Part shown: positions 39,297-50,622 of the stretch, one piece after another
How positions within the stretch are numbered: the stretch's first letter is position 1
Layout of the letters: each line of letters begins with the position of its first letter
Source of the DNA: Siphonodentalium dalli
Lineage: Eukaryota > Mollusca > Scaphopoda > Gadilida > Siphonodentaliidae
Direction: 5' to 3'
DNA length: 64,000 nucleotides
Assembly (NCBI GenBank): GCA_032622095.1
Contig: CP136069.1
Coordinates: forward strand, 181,773,122-181,837,121
The notes under the pieces: model-generated
The model's input: only the letters and a program-made list of their open reading frames with translations
Database searches by the model: none
Told to the model about the DNA's origin: nothing
Program-made: the position numbers and the translations under genes

Positions 39297-39880
39297 CAGG
39301 GTTCGCTCTGCCACTTGCCAATTTGCCAATGGCAAAAATAATTCACAGTTGGCAAAAAATATTTTCATTTGGCAAAAGTTTTGGCAAGTCACTTTTTAAT
39401 TCCTTATTAATGAAGTTAAAAAATATCGGTCAATCAATACCATTCATTTTCGGAAATTATTACAATGGAATTATATTAGTTGTGTTTTATATGGTTTCGC
39501 AAAAGTTAACACCTCCATTAAGATGCAGTTAATCTGATATCATTAGTATCGACGGGTGGAGGGATTACCTCTATTTAGTGTGATGGTGGTGCTTACATAG
39601 CTAATCTTCATATGATGTTCGCTTTTGATCAAGCAACGCTTCTACTATTGTATTGTTCGGTAATCGGTTTATTGTTGTATGATAAACCGTAATAGATGAG
39701 ATCATAATCATTTTTCATCGATATCAAACAGTGAGTGTCGAAACATAAGACTCAGTCAAGGTTGCAGAAAATGATGCTATTGGGAATAATATTTGGCAAA
39801 TTCTAAAAGAATTTGGCAAAAAATATTTTCATTTGGCAAATTATTTGGCAAATGTAAATTTCGTTCCAGCGCGGACCCTG
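39297..39880. mobile_element. 584-bp hAT-like MITE with 8-bp target duplication
   Basis: The ends are CAGGGTTCGCTCTG and the inverse of CAGGGTCCGCGCTG. TTCATGAC is repeated exactly at 39289-39296 and 39881-39888, and one copy restores the satellite word ACATTCATGACAAATTTC. Just inside both ends are clusters of TTTGGCAAA words (TTGCCAATTTGCCAATGGCA on the left; ATTTGGCAAATTATTTGGCA on the right). An 8-bp duplication and a CAGGG start fit the hAT superfamily. No transposase. Confidence 0.85.
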
Positions 39881-40284
39881 TTCATGACAAATTTCAAAGA
39901 GATCAGACTAAAGGCACAACCTGTATCCCGCGACAAAGTAAATTGTTGACGGACACACAGACACACGGATGACGGACGCCAACCCATGGCAATAGCTCAA
40001 ACTTACAAAGTTGTAAGTTGAGCTAATAAAACGGGATGCGTTGGAATTTTGCAAAATGAATAAAATGAAAACCGTCAGGAGCTCCGAAATAGGGGTGGGC
40101 GGGTCACCGGAAACACAGGTATATATTTTTTTGGCTTTACTACTTCGGGGTTCATGCAGTTTGCTGAATTTTTCTTGCGGTAAAAATCCGATGACCACAT
40201 TGAACCCGCCGTTCATTTCTTATATAATACAGCAGTATTACATGGGGTGACACCACTATAGAGGGGGTCAATTACTTAAATCTA

Positions 40285-40470
40285 GGGAACTCGATAGCCG
40301 AGAGGTACTGTAGTGTACTGGTCTCTCGTGCTAGCGGGCCAGGGATCGCAACCTGGTCAGGGTATTCTGACAAAAATCAGAACTCGGTCAGATACCAAGT
40401 TTGTAAAGCTGAAAAGTCTCATTTGAGATCACTGAATAAAGATCCGAATGCAAAAATACCGACTTCCCCC
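40285..40470 (+). repeat. tRNA-derived SINE, second type
   Basis: The segment shows an A-box match TAGCCGAGAGG and, 45-50 bases on, a degenerate B box GGGATCGCAACC, within a cloverleaf-like stretch (GATAGCCGAGAGGTACTG...GCCAGGGATCGCAACCTGG). A non-tRNA tail follows (GAACTCGGTCAGATACC). It is unrelated to the repeat at 9720. It could be a decayed tRNA pseudogene instead. Confidence 0.5.
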
Positions 40471-40570
40471 ATTACAACATCTATCCAGGTATTTTGTTGT
40501 TCTGCAGTATGCTGTCTGATTGGGGGTGCGGACATTAATGGCTAACCTGTGTACATGCCTCGGGGTATCT

Positions 40571-41234
40571 GGAGAAGTCAGCCCAAAACAAGGTCGGCCA
40601 CAAGAGCAGTCGGCCCGGGTAAATTAAAGATTGGTCAAGAAAAGTCGGCCCCATTATTATTTTACTGCTTGTTAATGCCTGTGGCACAATAAGATGAGAC
40701 CGACATTTCGCCACACGGTGTCATAAGGGATTACATCACCTCGTAGCATTCCATTTTATGTGACCATGTTTTGGTCACATGGTGTCAAGGAGGATTATAT
40801 CACCTCCTGGCAATCCATTTTCTTATCGCGCACTGTCATGGCTTTACGCAGATATGTCAATAGGGTTCGTTAAACGGAAATTTCAATCTGTACCGGAAAA
40901 ATAGCCATATATACAAGACATGGTATTAGACCAGATACGAACCTTCAAACTTAGTCAGCCAATTAATCTATAGACCTAAACAATATCCTGTCATAATTAT
41001 AATGGGCGTCGCGCCAGAGGGATTTCCACATGGAAGCAGTCAGCGAAACGCCGATAAAGATCAACACTAAGTCATATACAATGTAGTGTTGAACAAGGTT
41101 TCCGTGACACCTGATATACATGTACATGTATGTTACTCAATTGAGTAAACATGTCACTAACTGATGTTAATAGCTGGGCCGACTTCGTACGGGGCCGACT
41201 TCTGGGCCGACTTCGTAGCGGGGCCGACTTCTCC
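40571..41234. repeat. Element with inverted GTCGGCCC subterminal clusters
   Basis: The left part has GGAGAAGTCAGCCC, GGTCGGCC, CAGTCGGCCC and AAAGTCGGCCCC. The right part (41176-41234) has four inverse GGGCCGACTT words and ends GGGGCCGACTTCTCC. This looks like an element with subterminal repeats. I find no clear target duplication. Confidence 0.45.
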
Positions 41235-42392
41235 TGTATTCCGCCTTGGTGTGTGCACATTAAAGAACGCTACTGCAGTCGCCACAGGGTTATAAAGTTA
41301 CTAGTACTCGGCCGTGGTGGCACCTGGACCCGACAGGAATGATTAACAGCCCGAGGGCCTATTTATAGACCCGAGACGGAGTTAATCATTCCTGGAGGGC
41401 TGTAAAGAAACCAAGGTGCCCGACAAAATCATGCTATTACTATTATTACCACACCGTCCTGGTGTGAGCATGCTTTAATGAAAACAAAGCTTAGCGCTCG
41501 CTTCTGTTCAACTTCACCTTAAAATCATGGAATCATGACGTGTGGGTAAAATAATGTTCATCTAATAAAGAACGCCCTCTAAAGTGGTAAAAATATTAAG
41601 TAATAGTGTTAACGTTGGAATCAACAGAAAGATCAGACTTTAATTTTTGAGGCGCGCGATCGCTCTTGCGCACCATCGCGCGGCTGAAATTGAAAACCAG
41701 TGAGCGATCAATTGCGCGCCTAGCCAAATACGGAGAGCGTACAAGTATAAAGAAACAGCTTGAATGTTGTAGCAAAATATCAAATGAATTCTCCAAAACC
41801 AACATTCATTGTCGGCATTCATCAAAAGGTGATCCCTCGTGCCACGATGATTGGCAGTTTAAGTTTTTTGACGTCACACGATGTGAAGTGTCAAATGCAC
41901 TATCTGTCTGAGACTGAATGATTCGAAGCTAAAAATACATTTGAACGATTTCTATGTATGGCTTATGACGTCACATAAATTCCTGGAAAATCAAATCGAG
42001 ACCACGTGGCCGGGAGATGTTACCGTATTTATTTCGTCAGCATTGAATCGGAGTATTAAATTAATTCCTTATTAATAATTATGAATTACAATTAATATAC
42101 CGGGGTAGGAGCATGTACAATATGAAAACACAGTGTGTAACATTCACTTGTGATAATGGATAGTGGATTAAGCCGTGTTAAACCATCAAAGAGTTTCAAT
42201 GGACATCCATCGTGAGTAAACTAATTCAATTTACGCAACATTTATGAATGTATTTCCGCTGTTTATTTTATCTTGATAGAAACCGCGCGGCTGGCCAAAA
42301 CCCAGCGAGCGGGACTATGCGCGCCTACATTTTGTAAACATGAAAGTCTGAAAGATATCTGTATGAATTTGAACTGAATACACAGTGTACTA

Positions 42393-42775
42393 CCCTGCTG
42401 GGCAAAACAAGTGTCCACTTAACCACGGTGCGCTTAGCATTGCCACTGCGGCTGAAATGCAACTGCACAGCGGCTCCACCAGCTAACTACAGTTGGGCCG
42501 CAGTGTATTTGCCATTCGACCATGGTGTAGTTGCCGCTGTGTGCATTCATTAAACTGAAAAAAGACAATATAAACCAGAAATCTAACCACGGTGTACATG
42601 CCATTCGGCCCCATTGTAGTTGCTTTTCGGCCATGGTGTACATGTGTACTTGACGGTCGGCCATGGTGTACTTGCCGCTTGGCCGCGGTGCTCAACTGCA
42701 GTTACAAACTCTGACACCGCCGCCGAACGCCAAACACACCGCGGTGCCAATGGACACTTGTTTTGTCCAGCAGGG
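42393..42775. mobile_element. 383-bp MITE, copy 2 of the 38874 family
   Basis: The same TIR (CCCTGCTGGGCAAAACAAGT) and the same interior order as the copy at 38874-39270 are present, with a few short indels (383 against 397 bp). The left flank ends in TA; the right flank starts CA, so the target duplication is blurred. Confidence 0.85.
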
Positions 42776-44608
42776 CAGTACGATTGATCTTTTCAAGTTG
42801 AAAACAGAAACAATTCTTTTTCAGTCCTAAATCAAATGATTAAATTAATGATAAGCAAATACCTGTGCAACCTTTGATGATTAGAGAACAAATTCAACAA
42901 TGCCTCCAAGCTCCTGTCGAAAGTAAAAGTGCAATAATCATGTCACAAACACAGTTTACACATGATGTCATGAAATTGAATACACCTAACATTGAATTGC
43001 CTAGTCTTCGTGTATCTGTGGTACACAATAATCCATACAATCCTCAAAACAACATTCATTGTTGCAAATTACATGAAACACAGATCAATCACTCGTTGAT
43101 TTTTCAATTTCGTGCCATGTGGGGCCTTGACCTTGTAGTGGAGAAATCGGTGTATATAAAGTGTTTGTCGACGCCGATCCCGGCTCTAAATAAAAGTGTA
43201 ATGTCTAGCTTCTTCGTTGTTTCTCACTCTCAGTGGATGTGAATGCTATTTGGTATGTGTGTCCGGGTTGGGTCATGGATGATATTGATTATCGCACATG
43301 CACATTTAAATTTGATTTTTTTTTTTTAATTTACAAATTTCGAGTAGAAGATTTGTTTACAATCGAGATGGCTAATCACAAACTGTGCCACGGTAATATT
43401 TTACCGAATGCCATGTTATCAGACTAGAAAGGCTGTGATTAATCCTCGATTAATCTATTATTTGATTGAGTCTCTGAAAGACTGAATGACTCAGTGAGGA
43501 CAATTAAAAAGTGATCATCGGCAATCGTTGTTGTTGTACTTGTATGTAAATTCCTCAGTCGCGGTTGTCTTCGGAGCACGATGCTCTCTCTCCTAACTCA
43601 GTACCGTTACTAACACTAACAGTCGATTGTGTTGAAGTGAAGAAAACGTAATTCTTCGATCAGTTTCTGCTGGAGTCTGTGCAGTAACCTCCCGGAAGTC
43701 ACGTGTGAAATTTACAAAAAAGCATACACGCTATTTTCGCTCTTGGTATAGAAATATAGAAAAATTATATGACGTCATAATTCACACGCATTTAGGTATA
43801 AACACCCACTGGGGTGGTTGCTATAAATGTTGCGTGCAATGGGAAAATCTCAATCTCTGGCTGGGCTGAGGACAATACTGGAATCGAAATCGAAATTCGT
43901 AATGCAAGCGGACGTTATTATATCGCGTTTAAATTATCCTAATATAACATAGTATATACGTGAATCTGATAATCCTCAGATATCATTCTATTTTCATGAA
44001 AAGACAAGAAACACATACTTATGAACAAAGCAGAAGATACATTCATGTTATCGTAAATTCGGTCGATGGTGAAAGCTACTTGATGACGTTGCTCGTCGAG
44101 TTTCGTTGAAATGGACATGATGACATTTTATGAATGAAATGGACATGATGAAGTCGATAAGCTTCTTCGTATAGTACACATCTCAATCGGATTGAGCACA
44201 CAACGTCAATAATATACTGGTTAATTTCAGTAAAATACTCTCCTCTAGACAACAACCAACAGTCTTGACTTTAGAATACTTTCAGTTTGATGCTGGTAGT
44301 TTATATTCTTTAATAATTTGATCAAAGGGAATGGCTTTTAAACGTTTATTATTTAGGTTTTAAGTCTGAGTCGGTGCGCTCGTAGTCTGCTTGCATTGTG
44401 AATCTCTGATTTCTCACATGCCTTGATATATGATATGATTGACGTAATTTACACACGAAATTGCTATAGAACCCACTCTGTCGATGAACCCTTGTGCATG
44501 TCTGGAGTGTAACAAATCATAATCTCGATATAATGCCTAAATTAATTTTATTTGATGGGAATACGTTTCTATGAAGTTATTTTATAGGACTAACAAGACA
44601 CATACATA
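42776..44608. other. Unassigned, possible upstream region of the lectin gene
   Basis: A TATA-like TATATAAAG is seen at 43152 and a second TATA-like pair near 43797-43826, but no signal-peptide exon with a good donor site could be fixed. The 125-codon ORF at 42865-43242 has no recognisable domain. If the lectin's first exon lies in this interval it is very short. Confidence 0.3.
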
Positions 44609-45018
44609 TGAGGCCCCCACCCCCCCCTTTTCGTACGCCGTATTCCATGTCCTGTTATGAGGTACACCGTATTCCGGCCCCTCTCTTAGGAGGTATTCGG
44701 TATTCCAAAAAATACCGGTATTCGTACGCCGACCTTCCAAAAATGATCATAATAATAATATAAATGCGACTTTTGTTACCATAAATTCACGGTTTGACAT
44801 GCAGATCGTCGATCATCGTCATTTTAGACGTGGACACTGCTGGATGACCGGCGTTTTACTATCATGTTGCCTTTTAGATCCTTTTATCATCAATAAATTA
44901 TCTTATCTGATCTTAACTGGTACTCCGTATTCCATATGGCTGTTAACTGGTATTCCGTATTCCACCCTCAGTGTTAAGTGGTATTCCGTATTCCAGGGGG
45001 GTGGGGGTGGGGGCCTCA
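44609..45018. mobile_element. 410-bp MITE with GC-rich TIR, upstream of lectin exon
   Basis: The ends are TGAGGCCCCCACCCCCCCC and its near inverse (45000-45018). CATA flanks both sides (44605-44608, 45019-45022). Repeated CCGTATTCC words fill both halves. It lies about 80 bp before the lectin exon acceptor, so it sits in an intron or the upstream region. Confidence 0.65.
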
Positions 45019-45098
45019 CATATCCTAGCTTATGCGTGTGTTTTAGCTGTGGTTCGTTAATTACGCTAGCGAATACTAATGTATGCTTGTGTAACCAG

Positions 45099-45287
45099 GT
45101 GCACAGCAGACCGGTTATGTCCAGGCATATCACGCTGGAAGCCACAGTGACCTGAGAGTTGTCTACTCGAGTGCGACTGGACACGCCGGTGCGGAAGCCG
45201 CCTGCGCTGCCATCGGATACCATCTAGCTTATTTCAAAGATCAGGACATTTACGACTTCTTCAATGAAATCGCTGATAAATATCCAG
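45099..45287 (+). CDS. C-type lectin-like protein, N-terminal domain exon
   Basis: This exon encodes about 63 residues after an acceptor TGTGTAACCAG (an alternative acceptor, CACAG at 45106, would drop three residues). It ends at ATCCAG|GTAACT, leaving phase 1. The peptide contains GHAGAEAACAAIGYHLAYFK followed by DQDIYDFFNEIADKYP. The A-x-x-C-x-x-x-G-x-x-L pattern is the first alpha-helix block of a C-type lectin domain with its first conserved Cys. It joins in frame to the exon at 47391-47644, giving about 147 residues without the signal peptide, a normal length for a secreted single-domain lectin. Such proteins bind sugars or other ligands outside the cell, often in innate immunity, but the ligand cannot be read here. 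The signal-peptide exon was not found; the intron is about 2.1 kb. Confidence 0.8.
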
Positions 45288-47390
45288 GTAACTATAGCAT
45301 CAGAATAAGATTCAGGTTATAAACAATTTTAAAGATGTAATTCAAGGCTCTATCCGATAAGATAAAACAACTACAACAACAAGAACAACAAGAACAACAA
45401 GAACAACAACAACAACAAGAACAACAAGCAACTAAAATTATTGTCACAAACAATTCAGTGATGTTTTCGCAAATATATTTAAAAATAACTCCAGACATGC
45501 AGCGCTGGTGACATGTCGATATAAGCGAACTTAATTTTAACCGGAGAAGTTAAATTCTATAACAAACGGCTTAATCATTGATATTTTCCACTAAAGTGTG
45601 ACAACTGGGCCGTATTCGAGGTCTTCGAGAACTCGTTGAAGAGGTCGGCTGTGACCTGACTGCATTCGACTCAGTGCTGATATTGAAATTGACAGTGATG
45701 TGACTATCAAACTACTGGCACATTTACTGACATAATAGGATACAGGTACAATTAACACGAGCTCGAGGTCAATCACTAGTGACAATAATATCAACAACAA
45801 CGAGCAGCTATTAGAATGTTGACATTGTTGTTTTGAACTTGACCTGTTCAATCCAGTTGACATTGTTCTGATTGTTTCAAAGCACATACCTGTACATTTA
45901 CATGAGAGCATAAGCTGTTCGCACCAGAGTAATTCACAAGAGCTTCAATGTCAACAACAAGAACACCGTAAATAATGAACTGACGTCGCGCTGTGCCGGA
46001 TGATCACATATCTACAATTCCAACATATACAAGTACAACTATTACAATTACACGGACCGATTATTCCCATGTTCATCAATTTTCCTTGAAACGTGTGGAT
46101 ATGATACATTGTCAGTATTCGCCATTTTATCGCCCAGTTACATGTATTACGACAATTTACGGACCGGGAGCACTATTGGTTGGATTTTCTTATCAAATTA
46201 TATTTGGCTGACTCACTGATATGGATACTAAGTATCGTGACACCAGTATACACAGTTGGATGTATCATTCTGTCAAATTTCATCGAAAAATGTGCGATTA
46301 TAGGAGAACATTGTCACCAAGTCATAGCGCACAGTTATTGCGGGATCTGCTGTTATCCGGAATGTTTCAATCTCAACTAGCTGATATACTGATATATTAT
46401 CATGATGTACTGATTCACCCGTTAAACCAAAAACTGTGTTTACAAGTGACTGGACAATTTCATGCATTACATGTTACTAAAAAGTATGCATAAATTTGAA
46501 TTTTAACTGTGATATATGTAGCTTTTGATCTTAAAATGGCATGCAAATTACTATGTTTTAGAATTGTCGAAATTAGTATTACTCGTAACTGAATACTGAT
46601 GCGTTTGCTTTTCTGCTATTACTAGTATCGTTTTTTATCTACAGCCATATTTATACAGTAGTCAAAGATGAACACATCACGCGTGCACAGCCTTTTTACG
46701 GATTAAATTCCACGAGGCAGATAACAAGTTTGGTAGTCCGCAAACAGCTAAGTTTCATAAGTATTGTTGATCACGTTATGCATTGAGGATTCAGGTTTCA
46801 TCAAAACTATGATCGTGATAGAAGAACTATGATGTATTTTAAAGTTACGAATAATACTAGTTTCGACCATTCTAAAACATAAGAATCGTAATGCCTATCG
46901 GGATATCATATTGTCACCATGGGAACTTGGCTAATTATACGGTAGATTAGCAAATTAAGAGCAAAAAATTGGTGTTGACCCGTGAAAAACACCATTGGTC
47001 CGACCTTTATTAGTTACGGTCTTGATTGTTAGTAAACGGTGTTGAACGGTCTGACAGTTACTGGTTACAATCTGCCAGTTACTTAAACGGTTTTATGCAT
47101 GCTACATCCTGACCGTATGTTTAACGGTCCAAGGTTGGCAGCGATTTTGCGGGGCATGACTCCGTTAAAGAGACGGGTTTTTTTCTAAAAGTATAACTAT
47201 TTACAAAAAAAAATACACATTTGTTTCAACTCGAGGCAAACAAAATACAATGATGGCGGTCAAGATGGCGGTTAATCACATGATATAGGGACATGATACA
47301 GCCTCATCCATATATAACAGTAGATTTGACATCTGATTGGTCGATTTAAATTGGAGACATGGTAAAATATTGTGTTTATCTATCCAACAG
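45288..47390 (+). other. Lectin intron
   Basis: This 2.1-kb GT...AG intron (donor GTAACT, acceptor TATCCAACAG) contains a CAA/GAA microsatellite at 45366-45430 and no recognised gene or complete transposon. Short ORFs in it (45591-45911 minus, 45993-46211 and 46221-46493 plus) show no domain. Confidence 0.65.
45366..45430 (+). repeat. CAA/GAA microsatellite
   Basis: An imperfect ACAACAACAAGAACAACAAG tract inside the lectin intron. The apparent Cys/Ser-rich minus-strand ORF over it is compositional. Confidence 0.85.
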
Positions 47391-47644
47391 TGATAAGCAC
47401 ATTGACCGGACAGAAGGTGTACCACATCGGAGGATTTTGGGGTGACGGCAGTGCACCAGTCTGTGGAGATTCTTCACCAGTGACGTACACCAATTGGCAA
47501 ACTGGACCTAATCCTTCCTGCTCCATTACTGATAACTTCCTGGCATTGTATGACGACAACGCTGGACCAGAGCCCGGAACATACCTCCTTGATGATGTGT
47601 GTGACTTTTGGAATTTCAAATACGTCTGCCAGTATCACTACTGA
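47391..47644 (+). CDS. C-type lectin-like protein, C-terminal domain exon
   Basis: After acceptor ATCCAACAG the reading frame completes a Val codon with the G left by the previous exon. It then runs 84 residues to TGA at 47642. It holds the core of the C-type lectin fold: KVYHIGGFW (the 'WIG' strand), CGDSSPVTYTNWQTGPNP (the long-loop region) and YLLDDVCDFWNFKYVCQY with the last two conserved Cys. At the EPN/QPD sugar-specificity position it reads GPN, and the WND calcium-site motif is replaced by LLDDVC. Classical calcium-dependent mannose or galactose binding is therefore doubtful. An extra Cys (VCGDSS) replaces a Trp that the neighbouring duplicate exon still has. A related exon copy follows 206 bp downstream. 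Confidence 0.85.
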
Positions 47645-47850
47645 TCCAGAAGATGACATTAGTGACATGTGCTCCTGAACGCAGGGCCGTCGCGATAGGA
47701 GATTCGGCGTGAGTGTCTCACCCAAATTGTATCCACAAAGTTCAACCGTTAGAAATTTAATAACTGACGCAATATTAAACACAAGGGCCGGATTGGTCAT
47801 CACCGATTTAAACATTCACGTTATGTGTATTATGTTTATCTATCCAACAG

Positions 47851-48100
47851 TGATAAGCACAGTGAGCGGACTGAAGGTGTACCACATCGGAGAATTTTGG
47901 GGTGACGGCAGTGCACCAGTCTGGGGAGATTCCTCACCAGTGACGTACACCAATTGGCAACTCGGACCTAACCTAGTTGCTCAGTGACTGAAAACTACCT
48001 GGCAATGTATGACAGCACTGCAATAGGGCTTGGAAAATACCTTCTTGATGATGTGTGTTTAGCGTGGCCTTTCAAATACATCTGCCAGTATGACTACTGA
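47851..48100 (+). pseudogene. Duplicated lectin last exon with a one-base frameshift
   Basis: The exon, with its acceptor TATCCAACAG, is a tandem duplicate of 47391-47644. It reads KVYHIGEFWGDGSAPVWGD and YTNWQLGPN. A single base is missing near 47972-47978, so the direct frame stops at about 47986. One frame over, the match continues through KYLLDDVC and KYICQYDY to the TGA at 48098. It keeps the canonical Trp where the first copy has Cys. It lacks its own copy of exon 45099-45287. It could be an alternative last exon in an ancestor; now it looks non-functional unless the frameshift is a sequence error. Confidence 0.8.
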
Positions 48101-48910
48101 TCCAGTTCTGGTTAAAACACAGACTCAACAGCTATCACCTGTACTGAGTCTGAAGTATTTGTGGGAACCCTATTACTATTGTCCCCATAACCCCTAAACA
48201 TTGTACAATGTATATACCAACGTCCGAAGCCCATAAAACCCTTTCGTTGGTGCGTCGCGACATGAGGTTGGTGCGTGTGTTTCTCATTCCAATCTTGTCC
48301 ACAATTTCAGTCCAATATTATTTATCAAGGTAGGATATATGCAGCTGTTGATAAACTGCCAAAACAACTTGATATATTTTTGTTTGCTGTAGAGAATGGA
48401 AGCTGAAAGTCAATGTTGACAAAACCAAAATGTTGCTTACCTCAAAGCGAAGTCACCCACAAAACAAGCAGTTTAAATTTAATGACAGTGCCAGTAAAAA
48501 CATTTAATTACCTAGGCATTCCGCATACTAAATCAGGCTATTTCGCAGAAGCAAAGCATACCTGTGTGCAAAAGCAACAAATGTTATGTATTTTGTGAAA
48601 ACCCGCGCAAGAAATTATAGTTCATGTATTTGATACACAAGTCACATGTATATTTTTTCGATGTGATTCTGGGGCTTTGGCGATAAAGAATGGTGAATAC
48701 GGGACGACTAATGTTAAATATGACAATACTATTGAAAATTATTTAAATACTGGACCAACATTGTAAAGATGGAAGAAACCCGATATGGGAAGGCCCTGTA
48801 TAATCTATCATTGAAACTCATTGACAATGCAGACGCATTCTCTTTTAATGGTTGAGAACAGTTCGGGAAATTTGTATCCAATCTAAACAGCCACAGTTAT
48901 TACTATATAG

Positions 48911-49052
48911 AATATACGCATAGTGTTTCTGAATAACAAATTTAATCCACTCATGGGATTGGCGATTTACACCACGAACTTCAGCGAGTGATGTAAATCG
49001 CCAATACCACGAGTGGATTAAATTTATTATTCAGAAACACTATGCGTATATT
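48911..49052. repeat. Long palindrome A (arms about 66 bp)
   Basis: The left arm AATATACGCATAGTGTTTCT... is matched in inverse on the right with about six mismatches. The tip reads CACGAACTTCAGCGAGTG. The arms are not related to the other palindromes in the window. No coding sequence. Confidence 0.85.
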
Positions 49053-49054
49053 TT

Positions 49055-49225
49055 GTTTATGCCACGATCTTTACAATGCGATGGATAAACACTTTTCCGT
49101 TCAAACTGTATGGAGAAAGTTTAATCCACTCTGCGAAGTTTATGCCACGATCTTTACAATGCGATGGATAAACACTTTTCCGTTCAAATTGTATGGAGAA
49201 AGTTTAATCCACTCTGCGACGTTTA
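49055..49225 (+). repeat. Two tandem copies of an 83-bp unit
   Basis: GTTTATGCCACGATCTTTAC...TTTAATCCACTCTGCGA is repeated twice with only a couple of differences, immediately after palindrome A, whose right arm also ends close to a TTTAATCCACTC word. Confidence 0.85.
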
Positions 49226-49426
49226 ATCAACAGTAGGCACGTTTAATCAACAGGTGTTGATTAAATGTAAAATTTAAACAGATCGCTTTATTTATATAGT
49301 AAGATAGGCGATCGTGGTATAAAACATGAAAATTACAATCCGCTAGTCACTTTTTAGAATGTGTGAGATGCTGCTTTACAATAAAGTTCATAGATTCATG
49401 GAAATTAAGTACGAGTGACTCAAGTA

Positions 49427-49746
49427 GGGGGGGGGGGATAAAAAGCAATTTCAAACATGACATATTTGTAGGAGCACCTACCTACTTTTAGACTGCAGAA
49501 ACATAATTATATTAATTAAGTTCAGAACAGCAACCTGCCAATTGAAACTGACAGGTGGAATGGTACACACCATAAGGCTAGAATGTGCCCTTTGTTCTAT
49601 AGCCACAGACGAATTATTGGTTATGAATTTCGTTACTTGCTTAAAAGCAAATTATTATCAGCAGAAGGAAATTAAGCAGCTATCACCCGAACACTGTATG
49701 GTATAGCTAAACGAACACTTGAGCAAACTATGCCCCCCCCCCCCCC
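49427..49746. other. Region with poly-G and poly-C runs before the LINE
   Basis: Eleven G at 49427-49437 and fourteen C at 49733-49746 bound a stretch with no gene. The C-run directly adjoins the start of the LINE RT fragment and may mark an insertion junction. Confidence 0.5.
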
Positions 49747-50622
49747 TTAGAGCTTGACGGGGAAATCTACACCACGGACATAGATAAATCTATAATTCTC
49801 AACGATTATTTTTGTTCCATATATACACTGGACGATTCTAATGCTCAAATACCCACTCTTATGCCCATAACAGATGCAAATATTGACCACATAGCTGTCA
49901 ATGAAATCGATATACAAGACATAATTTCACACCTCCAAACAGACAAGTCAAGCGGTTATGGTGATATTAGCCCTAGAGTCCTGAAAAACTGTCACAGTCT
50001 CAGTCGACCATTATTCATCCTCTTCAAGATATTCATGAATGAATCCTTTTTCCCTCCCGAGTGGAAGCGTGCTAATGTTGTACACATCCACAAAAAAGGA
50101 AACCGATCGGACCCGGGAAATTACAGACCCATATCCCTACTTAGCTGCTTAGGAAAATTATACGAAAAATGCATCGCTAAATATCTCCTAAAATACCTTA
50201 AAACGAATGATATCCTAACTAAATTTAAATCTGGATTTTTGCCGGCGGACTCAACAACTAACCAATTTTGTGAAATTTATCATGTAATCAGCGAAATTCT
50301 CGATAGAGAACAAGATCTACGCATACTATTCTTCGACATAAGTAAAGCGTTCGATAAAGTTTGGCATGTTGGATTGATCCACAAATTGAAACAAATCGGA
50401 ATACAAGGAAACCTTCTAGGTTGGTTCGACTCATATTTGAGTAACCGTGAACAAAGGGTCGTTCTAGGATCTGAAGCTTCCTCCTGGAAGCCAGTCAGAG
50501 CAGGGGTACCCCAAGGATCCGTGTTGGGACCAATACTTTTTTAAATCTACATTAACGACCTTGTCTGTGAAATTAGCAGTGAAATACGCCTATTCGCAGA
50601 CAAGATGGGATACTCTGTTCCT
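49747..50622 (+). pseudogene. CR1/L2-like LINE reverse transcriptase, broken
   Basis: The reading frame from 49747 starts upstream of the RT domain (KSIILNDYFCSIYT block). It runs through RT blocks: SSGYGDISPRVLK, FFPPEWKRANVVHIHKKG, NYRPISLLSCLGKLYEK, FFDISKAFDKVWH (carrying the first catalytic Asp) and AGVPQGSVLGPILF. A nonsense codon TAA at 50542 interrupts the frame. It then continues as IYINDLV to RLFADK, where the catalytic FADD has become FADK. Homology is lost near 50622, so the thumb, 3' end and endonuclease are missing. The copy is dead. The sequence blocks place it in the CR1/L2 group; it differs from the fragment at 6672, which covers the downstream part of the protein. Confidence 0.9.

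Noticed and set aside
42865-43242. 125-codon ORF upstream of the lectin, with a TATA-like box inside
   Set aside because: No domain, no signal peptide and no donor site in the right phase for the lectin exon.
45292-45498. Cys/Ser-rich minus ORF in the lectin intron
   Set aside because: It is the antisense reading of a CAA/GAA microsatellite.
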